From: Lysinibacillus fusiformis
GTDB taxonomy: Bacteria; Bacillota; Bacilli; Bacillales_A; Planococcaceae
NCBI RefSeq assembly: GCF_007362955.1
Contig: NZ_CP041696.1
Coordinates: forward strand, 620,001 to 684,000
DNA: 64,000 nucleotides
Reading direction: 5' to 3'
The notes below the pieces were generated by a model. That model did no database searches and was not told where the DNA came from. It saw nothing but the letters and a program-made list of their open reading frames with translations. Of the stretch, positions 22,435 through 31,527 are shown in pieces; position 1 is the stretch's first letter, and every line of letters begins with the position of its first letter. The translations under genes were made by a program, and so were the position numbers.

Positions 22435-23457
22435 TTATTTTTTCACTATTAATTTTAATTCTTCATAGCCTTCTACCTTCAATGACAGTGACTGCTCTTC
22501 ATTCCAAACGCTGTACGGGAAAACAAGGCTAATGACGGTTTGTTGCTCGTTTTCTAATCGTGTCACGTCTGCTACCTTTGCATGGAATGATTCCCCATTT
22601 TTATTTACGATCGCCGTTTTAAAAATAGGGTGGCTGTTGTCTTCGCTTAAGCCGTCGATTTTATAGCTTACTTGCATAGAACCATTTGTTACAACTGCCT
22701 GCACTAATGTTAAGCCATGAACTTTATTTTGTGCTGTATAAACTTGTGTCACAACGTTGGCTGAAGTTAAATCAAATGCCCATTTACCGTCAACGGATGT
22801 AATGTCCCCGTCTTTATTTAAAAAGTGTACCGTCTCGACAACCATTTGAGCGCCTTCCAAAGATGGGCCGCTCGTTGTAGTTGCCTCGGCAATGAATTCA
22901 AGTGTAGCGCTACCATTTTGTATATTCGTTAGTTTAAAATCTAATCCATCGTAAATCCCGGGTCCTGCGATTTCCTTAGTGTCCGATACAAAGGCGTCGA
23001 TTTCTTTCCCAGATACATCAAAAATGCGGTATTCGAAGCTCAATTCGTTTAAACTATCCTTCTTAATATGCTCGGATTCAATCGTAAGCTGTGAGGCTAG
23101 GCGATAGGCATCTGCAAATAGATTGTCAATTGTCACGCTAATATTTTCAGACTGCTGTGTTTGAGCCATACTTTGTAAGTCACCATGTTCAACAGCTGTT
23201 TCTAAACCTGGGTCATTGATGCCTAAAAAAGCTTGTAACTTTGCTAACGCTGTATCGTTTGTTAATAAAACTGCCGAGCTTAATGCAAGTGCTGCAACTG
23301 CAGCTGATACTGGATTGAGCCATGATTTTTTTACTTTCTTCTTAGATTGCTGACGAATTTGTTTATATGATTGGTCAAAAGCTGAACGAATTGAAGTAGG
23401 TAATTCTTGCTCCTTATTCATATCCTCTCGTACTAAGTCATCCATATTGCACTTCAT
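22435..23457 (-). CDS. DUF4179-type membrane anti-sigma factor
   Basis: A 340-residue protein with a cytoplasmic N-terminus (residues 1-48, ending SKKKVKKSW) that should bind the sigma factor, one membrane helix (about 49-70, NPVSAAVAALALSSAVLLTN) and a large extracytoplasmic part. The segment after the helix (DTALAKLQAFLGINDPGLET and VEHGDLQSMAQTQQSENISV) is the DUF4179 hallmark. It holds the ECF sigma inactive until a surface signal. Its ATG overlaps the sigma stop as ATGA, so the two are translated together. A strong terminator follows. Confidence 0.85.
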   Translation of the reverse strand: MKCNMDDLVREDMNKEQELPTSIRSAFDQSYKQIRQQSKKKVKKSWLNPVSAAVAALALSSAVLLTNDTALAKLQAFLGINDPGLETAVEHGDLQSMAQTQQSENISVTIDNLFADAYRLASQLTIESEHIKKDSLNELSFEYRIFDVSGKEIDAFVSDTKEIAGPGIYDGLDFKLTNIQNGSATLEFIAEATTTSGPSLEGAQMVVETVHFLNKDGDITSVDGKWAFDLTSANVVTQVYTAQNKVHGLTLVQAVVTNGSMQVSYKIDGLSEDNSHPIFKTAIVNKNGESFHAKVADVTRLENEQQTVISLVFPYSVWNEEQSLSLKVEGYEELKLIVKK

Positions 23458-23972
23458 ATTAAATTAGCTCCTTCCAAATAAAACGTATTTTTTAATTGTT
23501 TTTTGGCCCTTGAAATACGTGATTTTATGGTGCCTTCGGATTCATGTAGAAATTCACTAATTTCCTTCGTCGTAAAGCCGTTTACATAATAAAGCGTTAA
23601 TGCAATCCGGTGGTTGTCATCTAAACTATTTAATGCATCATCTAGCTCCAACGACAAAAAATCTTGATGCGATAAATTATTGAGAACCGTTTCATCCATT
23701 GCAGCTAATGGTTTATTTTTTTTCATAAAGCGGTAGCAATTGTTCAATAATATCCGACATATCCACGTATTAAAATACTGTCCCTTTTTCAACGTTGCGA
23801 TTTTTTCAAAGGCGAGCATAACGGTTTCTTGCAATAAATCCGCAATGTCCTCATCCTTTAAACTTAGTCGCTTTGCTGTGCGATACAAAATAAGTTCATA
23901 TTGCTGAATAAGCTGTATAAACGCCTCGCCATCTCCTCTCTGCGCTTTTTTCACTAAAATGTCTTTCTCCAT
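23454..23972 (-). CDS. ECF-type RNA polymerase sigma factor
   Basis: The start is ATG 23972, 6 nt after AGAGGTG; the frame reaches a GTG at 23981 inside the site. 172 residues. Region 2 (about 10-75) has AFIQLIQQYELILYRTAKRL and DIADLLQETVMLAFEKI with the aromatic YFNTWICRILLNNCYRF. Region 4 (about 110-165) has LDDNHRIALTLYYVNGFTTK and the helix-turn-helix SEGTIKSRISRAKKQL. It directs polymerase to envelope-stress type promoters and is restrained by the DUF4179 protein downstream. I did not find a convincing self-recognised promoter upstream. Confidence 0.9.
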   Translation of the reverse strand: MEKDILVKKAQRGDGEAFIQLIQQYELILYRTAKRLSLKDEDIADLLQETVMLAFEKIATLKKGQYFNTWICRILLNNCYRFMKKNKPLAAMDETVLNNLSHQDFLSLELDDALNSLDDNHRIALTLYYVNGFTTKEISEFLHESEGTIKSRISRAKKQLKNTFYLEGANLI

Positions 23973-24280
23973 TGTCAGCACCTCTCTTTTCCTTACATAC
24001 CGTTAGAGCATTTGAAAGGATGTTTAGTTGCATAAAATTTAATAACTTTTATTATTTCATTTTTCAAATAGAAAACGTTTGTTTTTTAGACAATTATACT
24101 AGAACATTTTCTCACTATATTTTGAGGAAATGATGTTTCAATACTTAGCTCAAAATCTATGTTTTCTTAAAGTTCCCTTTGGGGTCCCGTCAGGAAAATA
24201 CGGGTTTACAACGATAAAGAAATTCCAATATAAAAGAGCTTAATTACTCAGCATTAAACGAATTAAGCTTTTTAATTACT

Positions 24281-24348
24281 TCGTTAAATGGCCCTTTAAT
24301 GAAAAAAGCACTTTCCTTATTCAAGGAAACGCGCCGCATTGTTGAAGA
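24281..24348. repeat. Dispersed intergenic repeat, copy E
   Basis: GGCCCTTTAATGAAAAAAGC, then CTTTCCTTATTCAAGGAAA (itself a short hairpin) and GCGCCGCATTGTTGAAG. The fullest copy in the window; aligns with A over its whole length. Confidence 0.55.
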
Positions 24349-24395
24349 TTGCAATTATATTTCACTCTAAATATTGGGGATTGTATTTAAATACC

Positions 24396-24620
24396 TTAAT
24401 CGACTTTGGGATCGTAATTATCAAAACCTGATGTTCCTATACTCCATGTTCTATTCTTGTAAAGTGAATCAATAATTGGAGTAAGCTGACTTTTAATATT
24501 TCTCTCAACTATTTGAAGATCATACTTATTCTTAAGTATCGTGTATCTAATATAAAATCCACCTTGAACAAATTGGATAATTAATCCATAATTAGGTAGA
24601 GGAATGAAATTTAGAGCATC
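24396..24620 (-). pseudogene. C-terminal fragment of an unknown gene
   Basis: The minus strand has a coherent 74-codon frame bounded upstream by TAA (24621-24623) without a start: DALNFIPLPNYGLIIQFVQG, GFYIRYTILKNKYDLQIVER, NIKSQLTPIIDSLYKNRTWS, ending FDNYDPKVD and TAA at 24396. The composition is protein-like, so this is probably the tail of a deleted gene. Family unknown. Confidence 0.35.
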
Positions 24621-24754
24621 TTAGATCTTAATCCTCTAATACGCTTAAAGGAGTGATGGTGTTTGGTTAAGAACATACAAATTGAGAAGCAAGTGAGAGG
24701 TTTAGATTCTTAGTTGAATAAAACCTCTCATAAGCTCATGGGAGGCAAACCGAT

Positions 24755-25918
24755 ATGATGTACTCAAAAAAAATGCTTCAAGGAATCGAACTCAATAGCG
24801 AAAACTTTTATAAAGCAGCAGGTCTTTTTGAAGCATTGAAGCATCACCTATCAATTAAAGGTGTCATTAAAGGTATTGTACCAGGTAGGGTTTTTGTGTC
24901 TAATGACTGTGCATCCGCATTGTTGAAAAGCCCTCAAGGCATTTTTCTAGGGGGCAGTACAGAGAACAACCAATTTTTTGAAGAAGCTAATAATTTAATC
25001 AAAGAGGAGCTGTTACCTGAGCTTGCCTCAAATGGAGAGTTAGACTATGTACTGTTTTATCCCACAGATGGAAAATGGGATGGTATTACCCAGATCGTTA
25101 TGAAGGATTTATTACCTATGAGAAGTGGACGTATGACATTTACTCACAATTTAAGCAGTATTGACGTTACCGCAGGTAATAGTATTGTCCCGATAAATAG
25201 CAACTTTTTGCAACGTCAGGATCTATTAGGACTTAGTGAAGTAATAGATGAAATTCTAGAGAACTGGCCTTCAATAGAAGCATACGAGGATAAGGGTTTT
25301 GGTTGTGTTGCTATACAATATACCGATCAGGGGCCGACCATTATTAGCTGGTGCCTTACGGATTGGGTAGTTGATGATGAATGTGAAATCGGGATTGAAA
25401 CCGATAAAAACTATCAAGGTAACGGGTGGGCACGAAAAACAGCATTAGGTGTACTCGCGCTTGCGAAACAGAGAGGTATCAGAAAAGTTGGTTGGCAATG
25501 TTGGTCAAATAACATAGCTTCTCAGCGAACTGCTTTGTCTGTTGGTTTCAAACTGCTTGCGGATTTCCCTGTTCTGTTTGGATGGAATTATCCTTTAAAT
25601 AACCTCCTTGTCAACGGAAACCATTATATGCGTGGTGATCACAAGTATGACGTGGAGAAAGATTATGCCCGCGCGGCTTGGAGTTATGCTCAAGCACTCG
25701 ATAAAGGCTGGGACTGGAATGGAGATATTGCATTATATTGGAATGCAGCCTGTATGTTTTATTTGTCCGGCGAGTTGGAAAAAGCGAAACATTATTACAA
25801 AAAGGCTAAAGAAAAGGGATGGAGAGATATCCATCAACCACATTATCATGAATATGTCTATAGAGAAGAGGATAGTGAACAGATCGCACGTATACTTTCA
25901 GAATCACTTAAGAATTAG
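24755..25918 (+). CDS. GNAT acetyltransferase with C-terminal TPR-like helices
   Basis: A 387-residue protein. Residues about 10-265 match the two-lobed GNAT_acetyltran type: an N-terminal degenerate lobe (IVPGRVFVSNDCASALLKSP, QGIFLGGS) and a catalytic lobe with CEIGIETDKNYQGNGWARKT and WSNNIASQRTALSVGFKL. After residue 290 come paired helices (YARAAWSYAQALDKGWDWNG, ALYWNAACMFYLSGELEKAK, HYYKKAKEKGW) like a tetratricopeptide pair, as found in other members of this family. AGGAGG-like GGGAGG lies about 10 nt before ATG 24755. The acceptor substrate is unknown. Accessory gene within the island. Confidence 0.8.
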   Translation: MMYSKKMLQGIELNSENFYKAAGLFEALKHHLSIKGVIKGIVPGRVFVSNDCASALLKSPQGIFLGGSTENNQFFEEANNLIKEELLPELASNGELDYVLFYPTDGKWDGITQIVMKDLLPMRSGRMTFTHNLSSIDVTAGNSIVPINSNFLQRQDLLGLSEVIDEILENWPSIEAYEDKGFGCVAIQYTDQGPTIISWCLTDWVVDDECEIGIETDKNYQGNGWARKTALGVLALAKQRGIRKVGWQCWSNNIASQRTALSVGFKLLADFPVLFGWNYPLNNLLVNGNHYMRGDHKYDVEKDYARAAWSYAQALDKGWDWNGDIALYWNAACMFYLSGELEKAKHYYKKAKEKGWRDIHQPHYHEYVYREEDSEQIARILSESLKN

Positions 25919-26123
25919 TAAAGTGATATTTCATTAAGCCTTGAATTCTATAATCATAATAAACATATTGGTGCCAAAAATTTAGTAACTTTTTGAAGCA
26001 AATTTCTATAAAGCTGCATCCTAGATAATTCAGTCGAATTACACCATGAGAGATCAGATTCTTTCAACTTTTTGTAGTTAATTTAAGTTGATTGGTCAGT
26101 TTTTAACACTTGCTATTTATGAC

Positions 26124-26175
26124 AGAGGTTGCTCTTGCAATTTGTTTTCAATATTTTTCAAGAGCAACCTCTTTT
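26124..26175 (+). terminator. Strong hairpin followed by T-run
   Basis: AGAGGTTGCTCTTG and CAAGAGCAACCTCT are exact complements over 14 bp with a 21-nt loop, then TTTT. It could end the acetyltransferase transcript about 200 nt upstream or a lost gene. Confidence 0.6.
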
Positions 26176-26190
26176 AAAGATGATACTGTC

Positions 26191-26220
26191 TATTCCACAA
26201 TCTGGCCCGTTTGTTGAATA
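26191..26220. repeat. Dispersed intergenic repeat, copy F
   Basis: ATTCCACAATCTGGCCCGT then TTGTTGAATA; same core as copy D. Confidence 0.5.
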
Positions 26221-26547
26221 AAATAACTCACATTTTTAAATACCTTTATTATTTTTCAAACGACTTTATTGTAAATTAAACAACTTTATTATCCGTATAC
26301 AAGAGGTGAGATGATTTTAATCAAACTTTAATACAAATGATAAAACTTTTTTATAAACCTACATTATGAATATTCATTGTGAAACTGCCCTTTCTAGGAA
26401 CACCATTTACATGATTAAAAAAGAATTGAATGATTAATAAAAATTAGTGTAATATGGGTCTCGGCTAATTGTATGCGAATAGTTACACTTAACCGTTTGG
26501 CGCTTAGTGCAATTACAGTCAATAAGCGTCTTCCTGATACTTTTTCT

Positions 26548-26580
26548 TGTGTAGAAAATGTGTAGAAAATGTGTAGAAAC
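26548..26580. repeat. Three tandem 11-bp repeats near the right att
   Basis: TGTGTAGAAAA starts at 26548, 26559 and 26570 (last copy ends AAC). The same unit occurs twice at 8743-8764. Likely arm-type sites for the integrase of the island; inference. Confidence 0.6.
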
Positions 26581-26622
26581 CTTTCATTTTCTATCCTTTT
26601 CTAACGTATTCTCAAAAAAGGA

Positions 26623-26668
26623 AAAGCGCCTCAAACCCTTGATGTTAAAGGATTTGAAGCGCTTTTCA
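26623..26668. repeat. Hairpin beside the right att copy
   Basis: AAAAGCGCCTCAAACCCTT and AAGGATTTGAAGCGCTTTT pair over most of their length. It resembles the sequence at 8604-8645, which stands in the same place beside the left att copy. It could act as a terminator for tRNA-Arg. Confidence 0.6.
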
Positions 26669-26702
26669 GTTGGTTCAAACTTATTCTATCTGAACCTTGA
26701 TA

Positions 26703-26776
<74 letters not shown>

Positions 26777-26818
26777 ATGTTGACTTCCCTATGAAATTCA
26801 TATGAAAGGACAATATTT

Positions 26819-26847
26819 ATTATATGTTCTTTCTAACATAATGTCAA
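26819..26847 (-). promoter_or_regulatory. Consensus promoter of tRNA-Arg
   Basis: On the minus strand TTGACA (26847-26842), 17-bp spacer and TATAAT (26824-26819): both hexamers are perfect sigma-A matches. It lies about 43 nt upstream of the tRNA 5' end. Confidence 0.85.
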
Positions 26848-27009
26848 CATGAATTTTACTATGAAGGGAAGGATTACCTCACTACTACTGTTTACCTATT
26901 CATTATATGAATTCAACTCTAACTTTATGCCATCTGCCTATAGTTATTCTCCCTTAAAACAACGATATTTTTGCTACAATGAGTAAAAGCAAAAAATGGA
27001 GAAATTTAT

Positions 27010-27488
27010 ATGTTTCAACAGATTGCTCCTTATGAGGTAACCACGGAGGCTTGGAATGATGTTATTCAAACGAATTTGACTAGTGACTTTTTCTGTTCGA
27101 GAGAGAGGCCGCAAAAATTATACGCTCCAATGAAAGAGGCGGTTCTATAGTTTCTATCGCCTCTACACGTGCTGAAATGTCTGAACCATATACGGAAGCC
27201 TATGCAGCAACAAAAGGTGGAATCGTGTCATTAACACATGCAATGGCACGTTCATTCGGACCAGATCAAATTACAGTCAATTGTCTATCACCTCGTTGGA
27301 TTGAAACAGGTGCTTATGAACAACTGCGTGCGATTGATCATCAGCAGCATCTATCTGGTCGTGTGGGTATACCTGAAGATATCGCACTAGCCTGTCTTTA
27401 TTTGACGAACCCAACAAATAGTTTTGTTACAGGTATTAACCTTACCGTCGACGGTGGCATGACAAAGAAAATGTTCTATGAAGAATAA
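27010..27488 (+). pseudogene. Short-chain dehydrogenase remnant
   Basis: The plus strand reads MFQQIAPYEVTTEAWNDVIQ, TNLTSDFFCSRE, then after a frameshift near 27105 AAKIIRSNERGGSIVSIAST, YTEAYAATKGGIVSLTHAMA and GINLTVDGGMTKKMFYEE. The SDR active site Tyr-x-x-x-Lys is present (AYAATKG), as is the usual C-terminal DGG. The N-terminal third with the TGxxxGxG cofactor loop is absent, and the frame is broken, so it is inactive. The frame at 27177-27488 alone is not a complete enzyme. Confidence 0.75.
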
Positions 27489-27590
27489 CTAAAAATGCTC
27501 CTGATAAAGTTTAAAGGACCGTTCGTTCACACTTGGAAGTATTACCGAGTATTCTAATTAGAACGAAGAATTTGAAGGAGTGAAAATACT

Positions 27591-28253
27591 GTGTTCCCGT
27601 ACTCAAACGGATATTATGTAAACCCTTTACGTGCTGCCTATACATCACCAACTACCCAGTATACTGCACCGATACGATACATTTTAAATCAACACCCTGA
27701 CTATCGTCGTTGCATTAGTACAGCTGAGTCCGATTTTTTGGCAATGAACCGACTGCTGTGGATGGAACATGTCAATTGGACGAGAATGACCATTATCAGC
27801 ATTGTCTTTAACTTGCCTGATTTACCGTTCGTGCAAGAACGACTGTTACGGAATGCAACTGACTTAGGTAATTGTCTCCGTCCTTTTTACGGCGATCAAA
27901 TTGCAGATCATTATGCTGCACTTATTAAAGAGCATCTTGTCATTGCGGCACAGCTAGTCACTGCGGCGGTGAAAGGTGATACAGCAACTGCAGAGGCAAA
28001 GGAGAAGGAATGGTACCGTAATGCGGATGACATCGCTTCATTTTTAAGTCGCATCAATCCATACCTGTGTAAAGAAGATGTACAAAAGATGTTCTACATG
28101 CATTTAGCGTTAACGAAAAATGAAGCTGTTACGATGATCCAGAAAAACTATCAAACCGATATACAAATTTTTGATGAAATAGAGGCTGAGGCACTTGCAA
28201 TGTCAGATATGATTGCCAATGCAATTGTGATGCAATTTTGTTATCGCTTTTAA
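27591..28253 (+). CDS. Conserved helical protein of unknown function
   Basis: Starts at GTG 27591, 9 nt after GAAGGAG; 220 residues. The N-terminus is Tyr/Pro-rich (MFPYSNGYYVNPLRAAYTSP) and the remainder reads as a four-helix-type bundle: AMNRLLWMEHVNWTRMTIIS, ERLLRNATDLGNCLRPFYGD, ALIKEHLVIAAQLVTAAVKG, IANAIVMQFCYRF. Regular His/Glu positions in the helices hint at a ferritin-like or helix-bundle fold, but no ligand set can be claimed. It looks intact and well translated. Function unknown; possibly a spore or stress-related family of Bacillaceae. Confidence 0.6.
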   Translation: MFPYSNGYYVNPLRAAYTSPTTQYTAPIRYILNQHPDYRRCISTAESDFLAMNRLLWMEHVNWTRMTIISIVFNLPDLPFVQERLLRNATDLGNCLRPFYGDQIADHYAALIKEHLVIAAQLVTAAVKGDTATAEAKEKEWYRNADDIASFLSRINPYLCKEDVQKMFYMHLALTKNEAVTMIQKNYQTDIQIFDEIEAEALAMSDMIANAIVMQFCYRF

Positions 28254-28304
28254 TACTGAGGCATTTTGAATCTCTAACTATTACCATTTTAATACAAACG
28301 AATA

Positions 28305-28344
28305 ACCAGGTTCATCGACAATGTGTAATTGTTCATGACCTGGT
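28305..28344. terminator. Bidirectional terminator
   Basis: ACCAGG/CCTGGT outer arms with an inner ACAAT/ATTGT pair, between convergent genes; TATTTTA follows on the plus side. Confidence 0.6.
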
Positions 28345-28347
28345 ATT

Positions 28348-29040
28348 TTACGTTTCCAATATAGGTGGAAAAATGCGAGCCGTTCTACTTTTCGCATAAT
28401 AAGCGATTGGTTGATTATCTTGAATGGCGCTCTTTATAAAAGGCGCCATTGTATTCATTTCGACAAAAGCATTAACGCGCTGTAAACGCCATGGCATGTG
28501 ACTTATATCGACGCGAATTAAATTCTTTTTCCCTTTCATCCATGAGTGATAACGCTCTACTAACCAATTTTCAAATGCATGATTTTCTATCTCACCAGCC
28601 ATTGGCTCAAATGTTACATGAAATGATTCATATGCTTTTTTGGTTCGGTAGTTATGAAGAATCGAGCGTATATTCCTCATCCTCCCTAAAGTAATCTCCG
28701 CATGACGATAAGGCAAAAAATGACCTAATGATGCTATTTGTGCAATAACAGCACTACCCACATCTGAATTAAAGAAATAGATTCCCTTCCTCTCTTTATA
28801 AGTCACATACGTACGGACATTTATTTGCAGAAAGGAACTCATTCTAGGAAATGGAGGCATAAATCGTAATCTATTTCCTTTTACTTGAAAAAGAACGATT
28901 CCAAGCCATGCTTTATTTTCAAAGAGGTCTAGGTTCAATTCTTTTGGAATATGTTGCCGTAATTCATGTGGCGCTATCGGCCAATGAAGGAATACTACAT
29001 CTTGCCATTTTTGCGTGACTAACCATGGTTTCTTCCACAT
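28348..29040 (-). CDS. DUF2071 (YqjF-like) protein
   Basis: A 230-residue protein of the DUF2071 family. The start WKKPWLVTQKWQDVVFLHWP is typical, followed by IPKELNLDLFENKAWLGIVL, FLQINVRTYVTYKERKGIYF and FNSDVGSAVIAQIA, and an acetoacetate-decarboxylase-like beta fold is expected. Such proteins occur widely in Bacillaceae and their function is not established. ATG 29040 follows AGGAGC. It stands alone, convergent with the helical protein gene. Confidence 0.82.
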   Translation of the reverse strand: MWKKPWLVTQKWQDVVFLHWPIAPHELRQHIPKELNLDLFENKAWLGIVLFQVKGNRLRFMPPFPRMSSFLQINVRTYVTYKERKGIYFFNSDVGSAVIAQIASLGHFLPYRHAEITLGRMRNIRSILHNYRTKKAYESFHVTFEPMAGEIENHAFENWLVERYHSWMKGKKNLIRVDISHMPWRLQRVNAFVEMNTMAPFIKSAIQDNQPIAYYAKSRTARIFPPILET

Positions 29041-29111
29041 AAAATTAGCTCCTTCCTGTAGTATCTACTATTTCCAACAGGGGAGCCATTCAAACTAAGC
29101 ACTAGTTTTAA

Positions 29112-29270
29112 TTATTCAGTATCCAGCTGTTCGTTTTCTACATATTGGTAATATAAATTACGTAATTCTGATTCTTTAAAAAGCCCTAAATGACACCGCA
29201 ATTGCGGATGTAATTTAATTCCTTTTGCTCGTAGCTGCTGTACAAACCAACCTTTTGAATATTTATGCAC
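29112..29270 (-). CDS. DUF2639 (YflJ-like) small protein
   Basis: GTG 29270 gives 52 residues, MHKYSKGWFVQQLRAKGIKL then HPQLRCHLGLFKESELRNLY; an ATG at 29279 in frame lies right after AAGGAG and would add three residues. The opening HKYSKGW and the LRNLYY end are the features of this short Bacillus family of unknown role. It is not long enough to show more. Confidence 0.65.
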   Translation of the reverse strand: MHKYSKGWFVQQLRAKGIKLHPQLRCHLGLFKESELRNLYYQYVENEQLDTE

Positions 29271-29354
29271 CTTGCACATTCTCCTTTTCATTTATTCATA
29301 CATAGGGTATGCGTAGGAATGGTGTACGGTGACCTTCATAAGAAACTTGAACAA

Positions 29355-29385
29355 ATAAAAAAACGAAGGAATTTTCCCTCGTTTT
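29355..29385 (-). terminator. Terminator of selO
   Basis: AACGAAGGA and TCCCTCGTT arms; on the minus strand a T7 tract follows. Confidence 0.75.
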
Positions 29386-29392
29386 AAAAGAT

Positions 29393-30853
29393 TTATGTGC
29401 CACAAAAAGTTTGGTACGGGCAGTCTGTTGGGTCTGGCACTGTAGCATAGTCCTCTTGTCCAGAAGAATAAGCAAATGGCTTCGCAAGTACTTCAAGCAA
29501 GCGTTCCATAACACGATAGTCACGCTGTTCAACAGCCGCTTCTAATGCCTCTTCTACTCGATGGTTACGAGGAATTACCGCTGGATTATTGGCTCGCATT
29601 AATTGGTGACAAGAGGCTTTAGATTCCTGTTGTCTTTCGAGTCTTGCCAACCACTTCTCGTACCAGTTTTCAAAATCTTTGCTGCCAAATAAAGCTATTC
29701 CCTCAACTTTATCGAGGGTTAATGCACGGAATGTATTTGTATAGTCTGCTTGATGTTGCTGCATCAATCCAAGAAGTTCTTCAATAAGGGCTTCGTCCTG
29801 TTGCTCTTCATTAAAAATCCCTAGTTTCGCACGCATTCCTGTTAACCAATTCGTATAGTACAGCTGTGGATATTGTTGAATTATTTCTTGAGCTAGATCG
29901 ACAGCCTCTTGTGGATTTTCACGGATTAAAGGTAGTAGCGTTTCAGCAAATCGTGTTAAATTCCATCCGCCAATATGTGGTTGATTCCCATATGCATAGC
30001 GCCCTTGTCGATCAATGGAACTAAACACCGTTGCTGGGTCATAGGTATCCATGAAAGCGCAAGGACCATAATCAATGGTTTCTCCACTAATAGTCATATT
30101 ATCTGTGTTCATGACCCCATGAATAAAGCCAACCAGTTGCCATTTCGCAATTAAGGAAGCCTGTCTCTTAACTACTTCCTGAAGAAGGTAGAGATAGCGG
30201 TTTGGTGCTGCATTAAAATTTGGAAAATGACGCGCTAACGTAGTATTCGCCAAAATTTGAATGTCCTCATCAGTACCCCACTGCGCTACATATTGAAAGG
30301 TACCCACACGTAAATGACTGCTTGCAACACGTGTCAGAATAGCTCCTGGAAGTTCCGTTTCACGGAGTATCGATTCCCCCGTAGTGACCACTGCCAAGCT
30401 ACGAGAAGTAGGAATACCCAGTGCATGCATGGCTTCGCTCATGATGTATTCCCGGAGCATCGGTCCAAGTGCTGCTCGGCCATCTCCACCTCGTGAATAG
30501 GGTGTCCTACCTGAACCTTTAAGTCCGATATCGAAACGTTCCTCATTCGGCGTTATTTGTTCACCAAGTAACAGGGCTCTACCATCCCCTAACATATTAA
30601 AATGTCCAAATTGATGCCCCGCGTAAGCCTGTGCAAGTGGGTATGCACCATCGGGTATCTCATTACCAGCAAGTATTGCTACGCCGGCTTCACTTTGTAA
30701 CGCATCAATGTTCAACCCTAGCGATTGTGCCACTGAATAATTCAGCACTACCAATTTCGGGGACTCCACCGGATTTAGACTTAGTGCAGCAAAGAAAGAG
30801 TGCGGTAGACGAGCATAGCTATTATCAAAATTCCAACCTATTTTGTTTGGCAT
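29393..30853 (-). CDS. selO: Protein adenylyltransferase SelO (YdiU family)
   Basis: The start is ATG 30853 ([20 protein letters not shown]) after AGGAGATA; a longer frame to 30898 has no site. 486 residues, normal length. A pseudokinase that transfers AMP from ATP to protein hydroxyls. Family landmarks: [20 protein letters not shown], then [20 protein letters not shown] (nucleotide loop), [19 protein letters not shown], and [20 protein letters not shown] with the metal-binding Asn/Asp pairs. The C-terminus ends CPYQTFCGT, the conserved Cys tail. Monocistronic with its own terminator. Confidence 0.92.
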   Translation of the reverse strand: MPNKIGWNFDNSYARLPHSFFAALSLNPVESPKLVVLNYSVAQSLGLNIDALQSEAGVAILAGNEIPDGAYPLAQAYAGHQFGHFNMLGDGRALLLGEQITPNEERFDIGLKGSGRTPYSRGGDGRAALGPMLREYIMSEAMHALGIPTSRSLAVVTTGESILRETELPGAILTRVASSHLRVGTFQYVAQWGTDEDIQILANTTLARHFPNFNAAPNRYLYLLQEVVKRQASLIAKWQLVGFIHGVMNTDNMTISGETIDYGPCAFMDTYDPATVFSSIDRQGRYAYGNQPHIGGWNLTRFAETLLPLIRENPQEAVDLAQEIIQQYPQLYYTNWLTGMRAKLGIFNEEQQDEALIEELLGLMQQHQADYTNTFRALTLDKVEGIALFGSKDFENWYEKWLARLERQQESKASCHQLMRANNPAVIPRNHRVEEALEAAVEQRDYRVMERLLEVLAKPFAYSSGQEDYATVPDPTDCPYQTFCGT

Positions 30854-30949
30854 CTTATCTCCTTTTGTTTCTTTTTCATTTATTTTTTCTTTTTTCACAC
30901 AAACAATCCATGGGCTTTTTTCCCAATACTACAATCCTCTATAAACACA

Positions 30950-30992
30950 AAAACGCTTAAACTCTTTTCAGTAGAATCTTAAGCGTTTTTTA
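30950..30992. terminator. Bidirectional terminator after ysnB
   Basis: AAACGCTTAA and TTAAGCGTTT arms with A-run left and T-run right, between the selO 5' side and the end of the ysnB-ysnA-rph operon. Confidence 0.75.
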
Positions 30993-31014
30993 TGTCGTTC
31001 TAGTTTATCGTGTC

Positions 31015-31524
31015 TTATCGCACAAATTGATGGGCAGCAATACAATCATTGTCCTCTGTTAAAAAATTCACTTGGAAATATTTATCACTGATTTCTACCA
31101 TTGCAAAGCTTTTCTCTTTGCGACCACGCGGTTTTAATAAACTTCCAGGATTGATAAATAGGACATCATCAATCATTTCGGCACCTAAAATATGAGAATG
31201 ACCGAAACAAGCTATCTGCGCAGCGACTTCCTTCGCACGATAGGACAAAGACAAAATGGAAGTTTTAACATTGAATAAATGTCCATGTGTCACAAAAAAT
31301 GTGACGTCGTTTACATCAAATACTGCTTCATCAGGAAAAGCTTTATCTACATCGCAATTACCTCGTACTTTTTTCATGCCATCTAATGCTGTATGTGAAA
31401 AAGCAAGCTCACTATCTCCACAATGAATCATGGCATCTGCATTTGGATAAAAATTACGAACTTTATCAATGACAAGACTGTCCCCATGTGTATCACTCAT
31501 AACTAAAACTTGCATGGATATCAC
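31015..31524 (-). CDS. ysnB: Calcineurin-like phosphoesterase (YsnB/YfcE type)
   Basis: A 169-residue metallophosphoesterase. The five metal-binding blocks are all present: SDTHGD (about 9-14), MIHCGDSE, VRGNCDVD, FVTHGH and CFGHSH followed by INPGS. This is the YfcE/MJ0936 class acting on phosphodiesters, with physiological substrate unclear. It starts 3 nt after the ITPase stop and is the third gene of the rph-ysnA-ysnB operon, as in B. subtilis. Confidence 0.92.
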   Translation of the reverse strand: MISMQVLVMSDTHGDSLVIDKVRNFYPNADAMIHCGDSELAFSHTALDGMKKVRGNCDVDKAFPDEAVFDVNDVTFFVTHGHLFNVKTSILSLSYRAKEVAAQIACFGHSHILGAEMIDDVLFINPGSLLKPRGRKEKSFAMVEISDKYFQVNFLTEDNDCIAAHQFVR

Positions 31525-31527
31525 CTC

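Larger units (their letters stand above)
23973..24754. other. Intergenic stretch with a repeat and a gene scrap
   Basis: About 780 bases. Besides the sigma-operon upstream region it holds repeat copy E (24281-24348), a truncated minus-strand coding fragment (24396-24620) and, at 24651-24673, AGGAGTG followed by a five-codon frame. No intact gene is seen. Confidence 0.5.
25919..26702. other. Right island end without intact genes
   Basis: Holds a terminator hairpin (26124-26175), repeat copy F (26191-26220), three 11-bp repeats (26548-26580), a hairpin (26623-26668) and the att core overlapping tRNA-Arg. No integrase gene is present at this end, although the layout matches the int-side end of the left element. 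Confidence 0.5.

Noticed and set aside
23997..24034. Self-recognised ECF promoter upstream of the sigma gene
   Set aside because: AAC-like and CGG-like elements are present but their spacing (about 24 nt) is too long for an ECF promoter.
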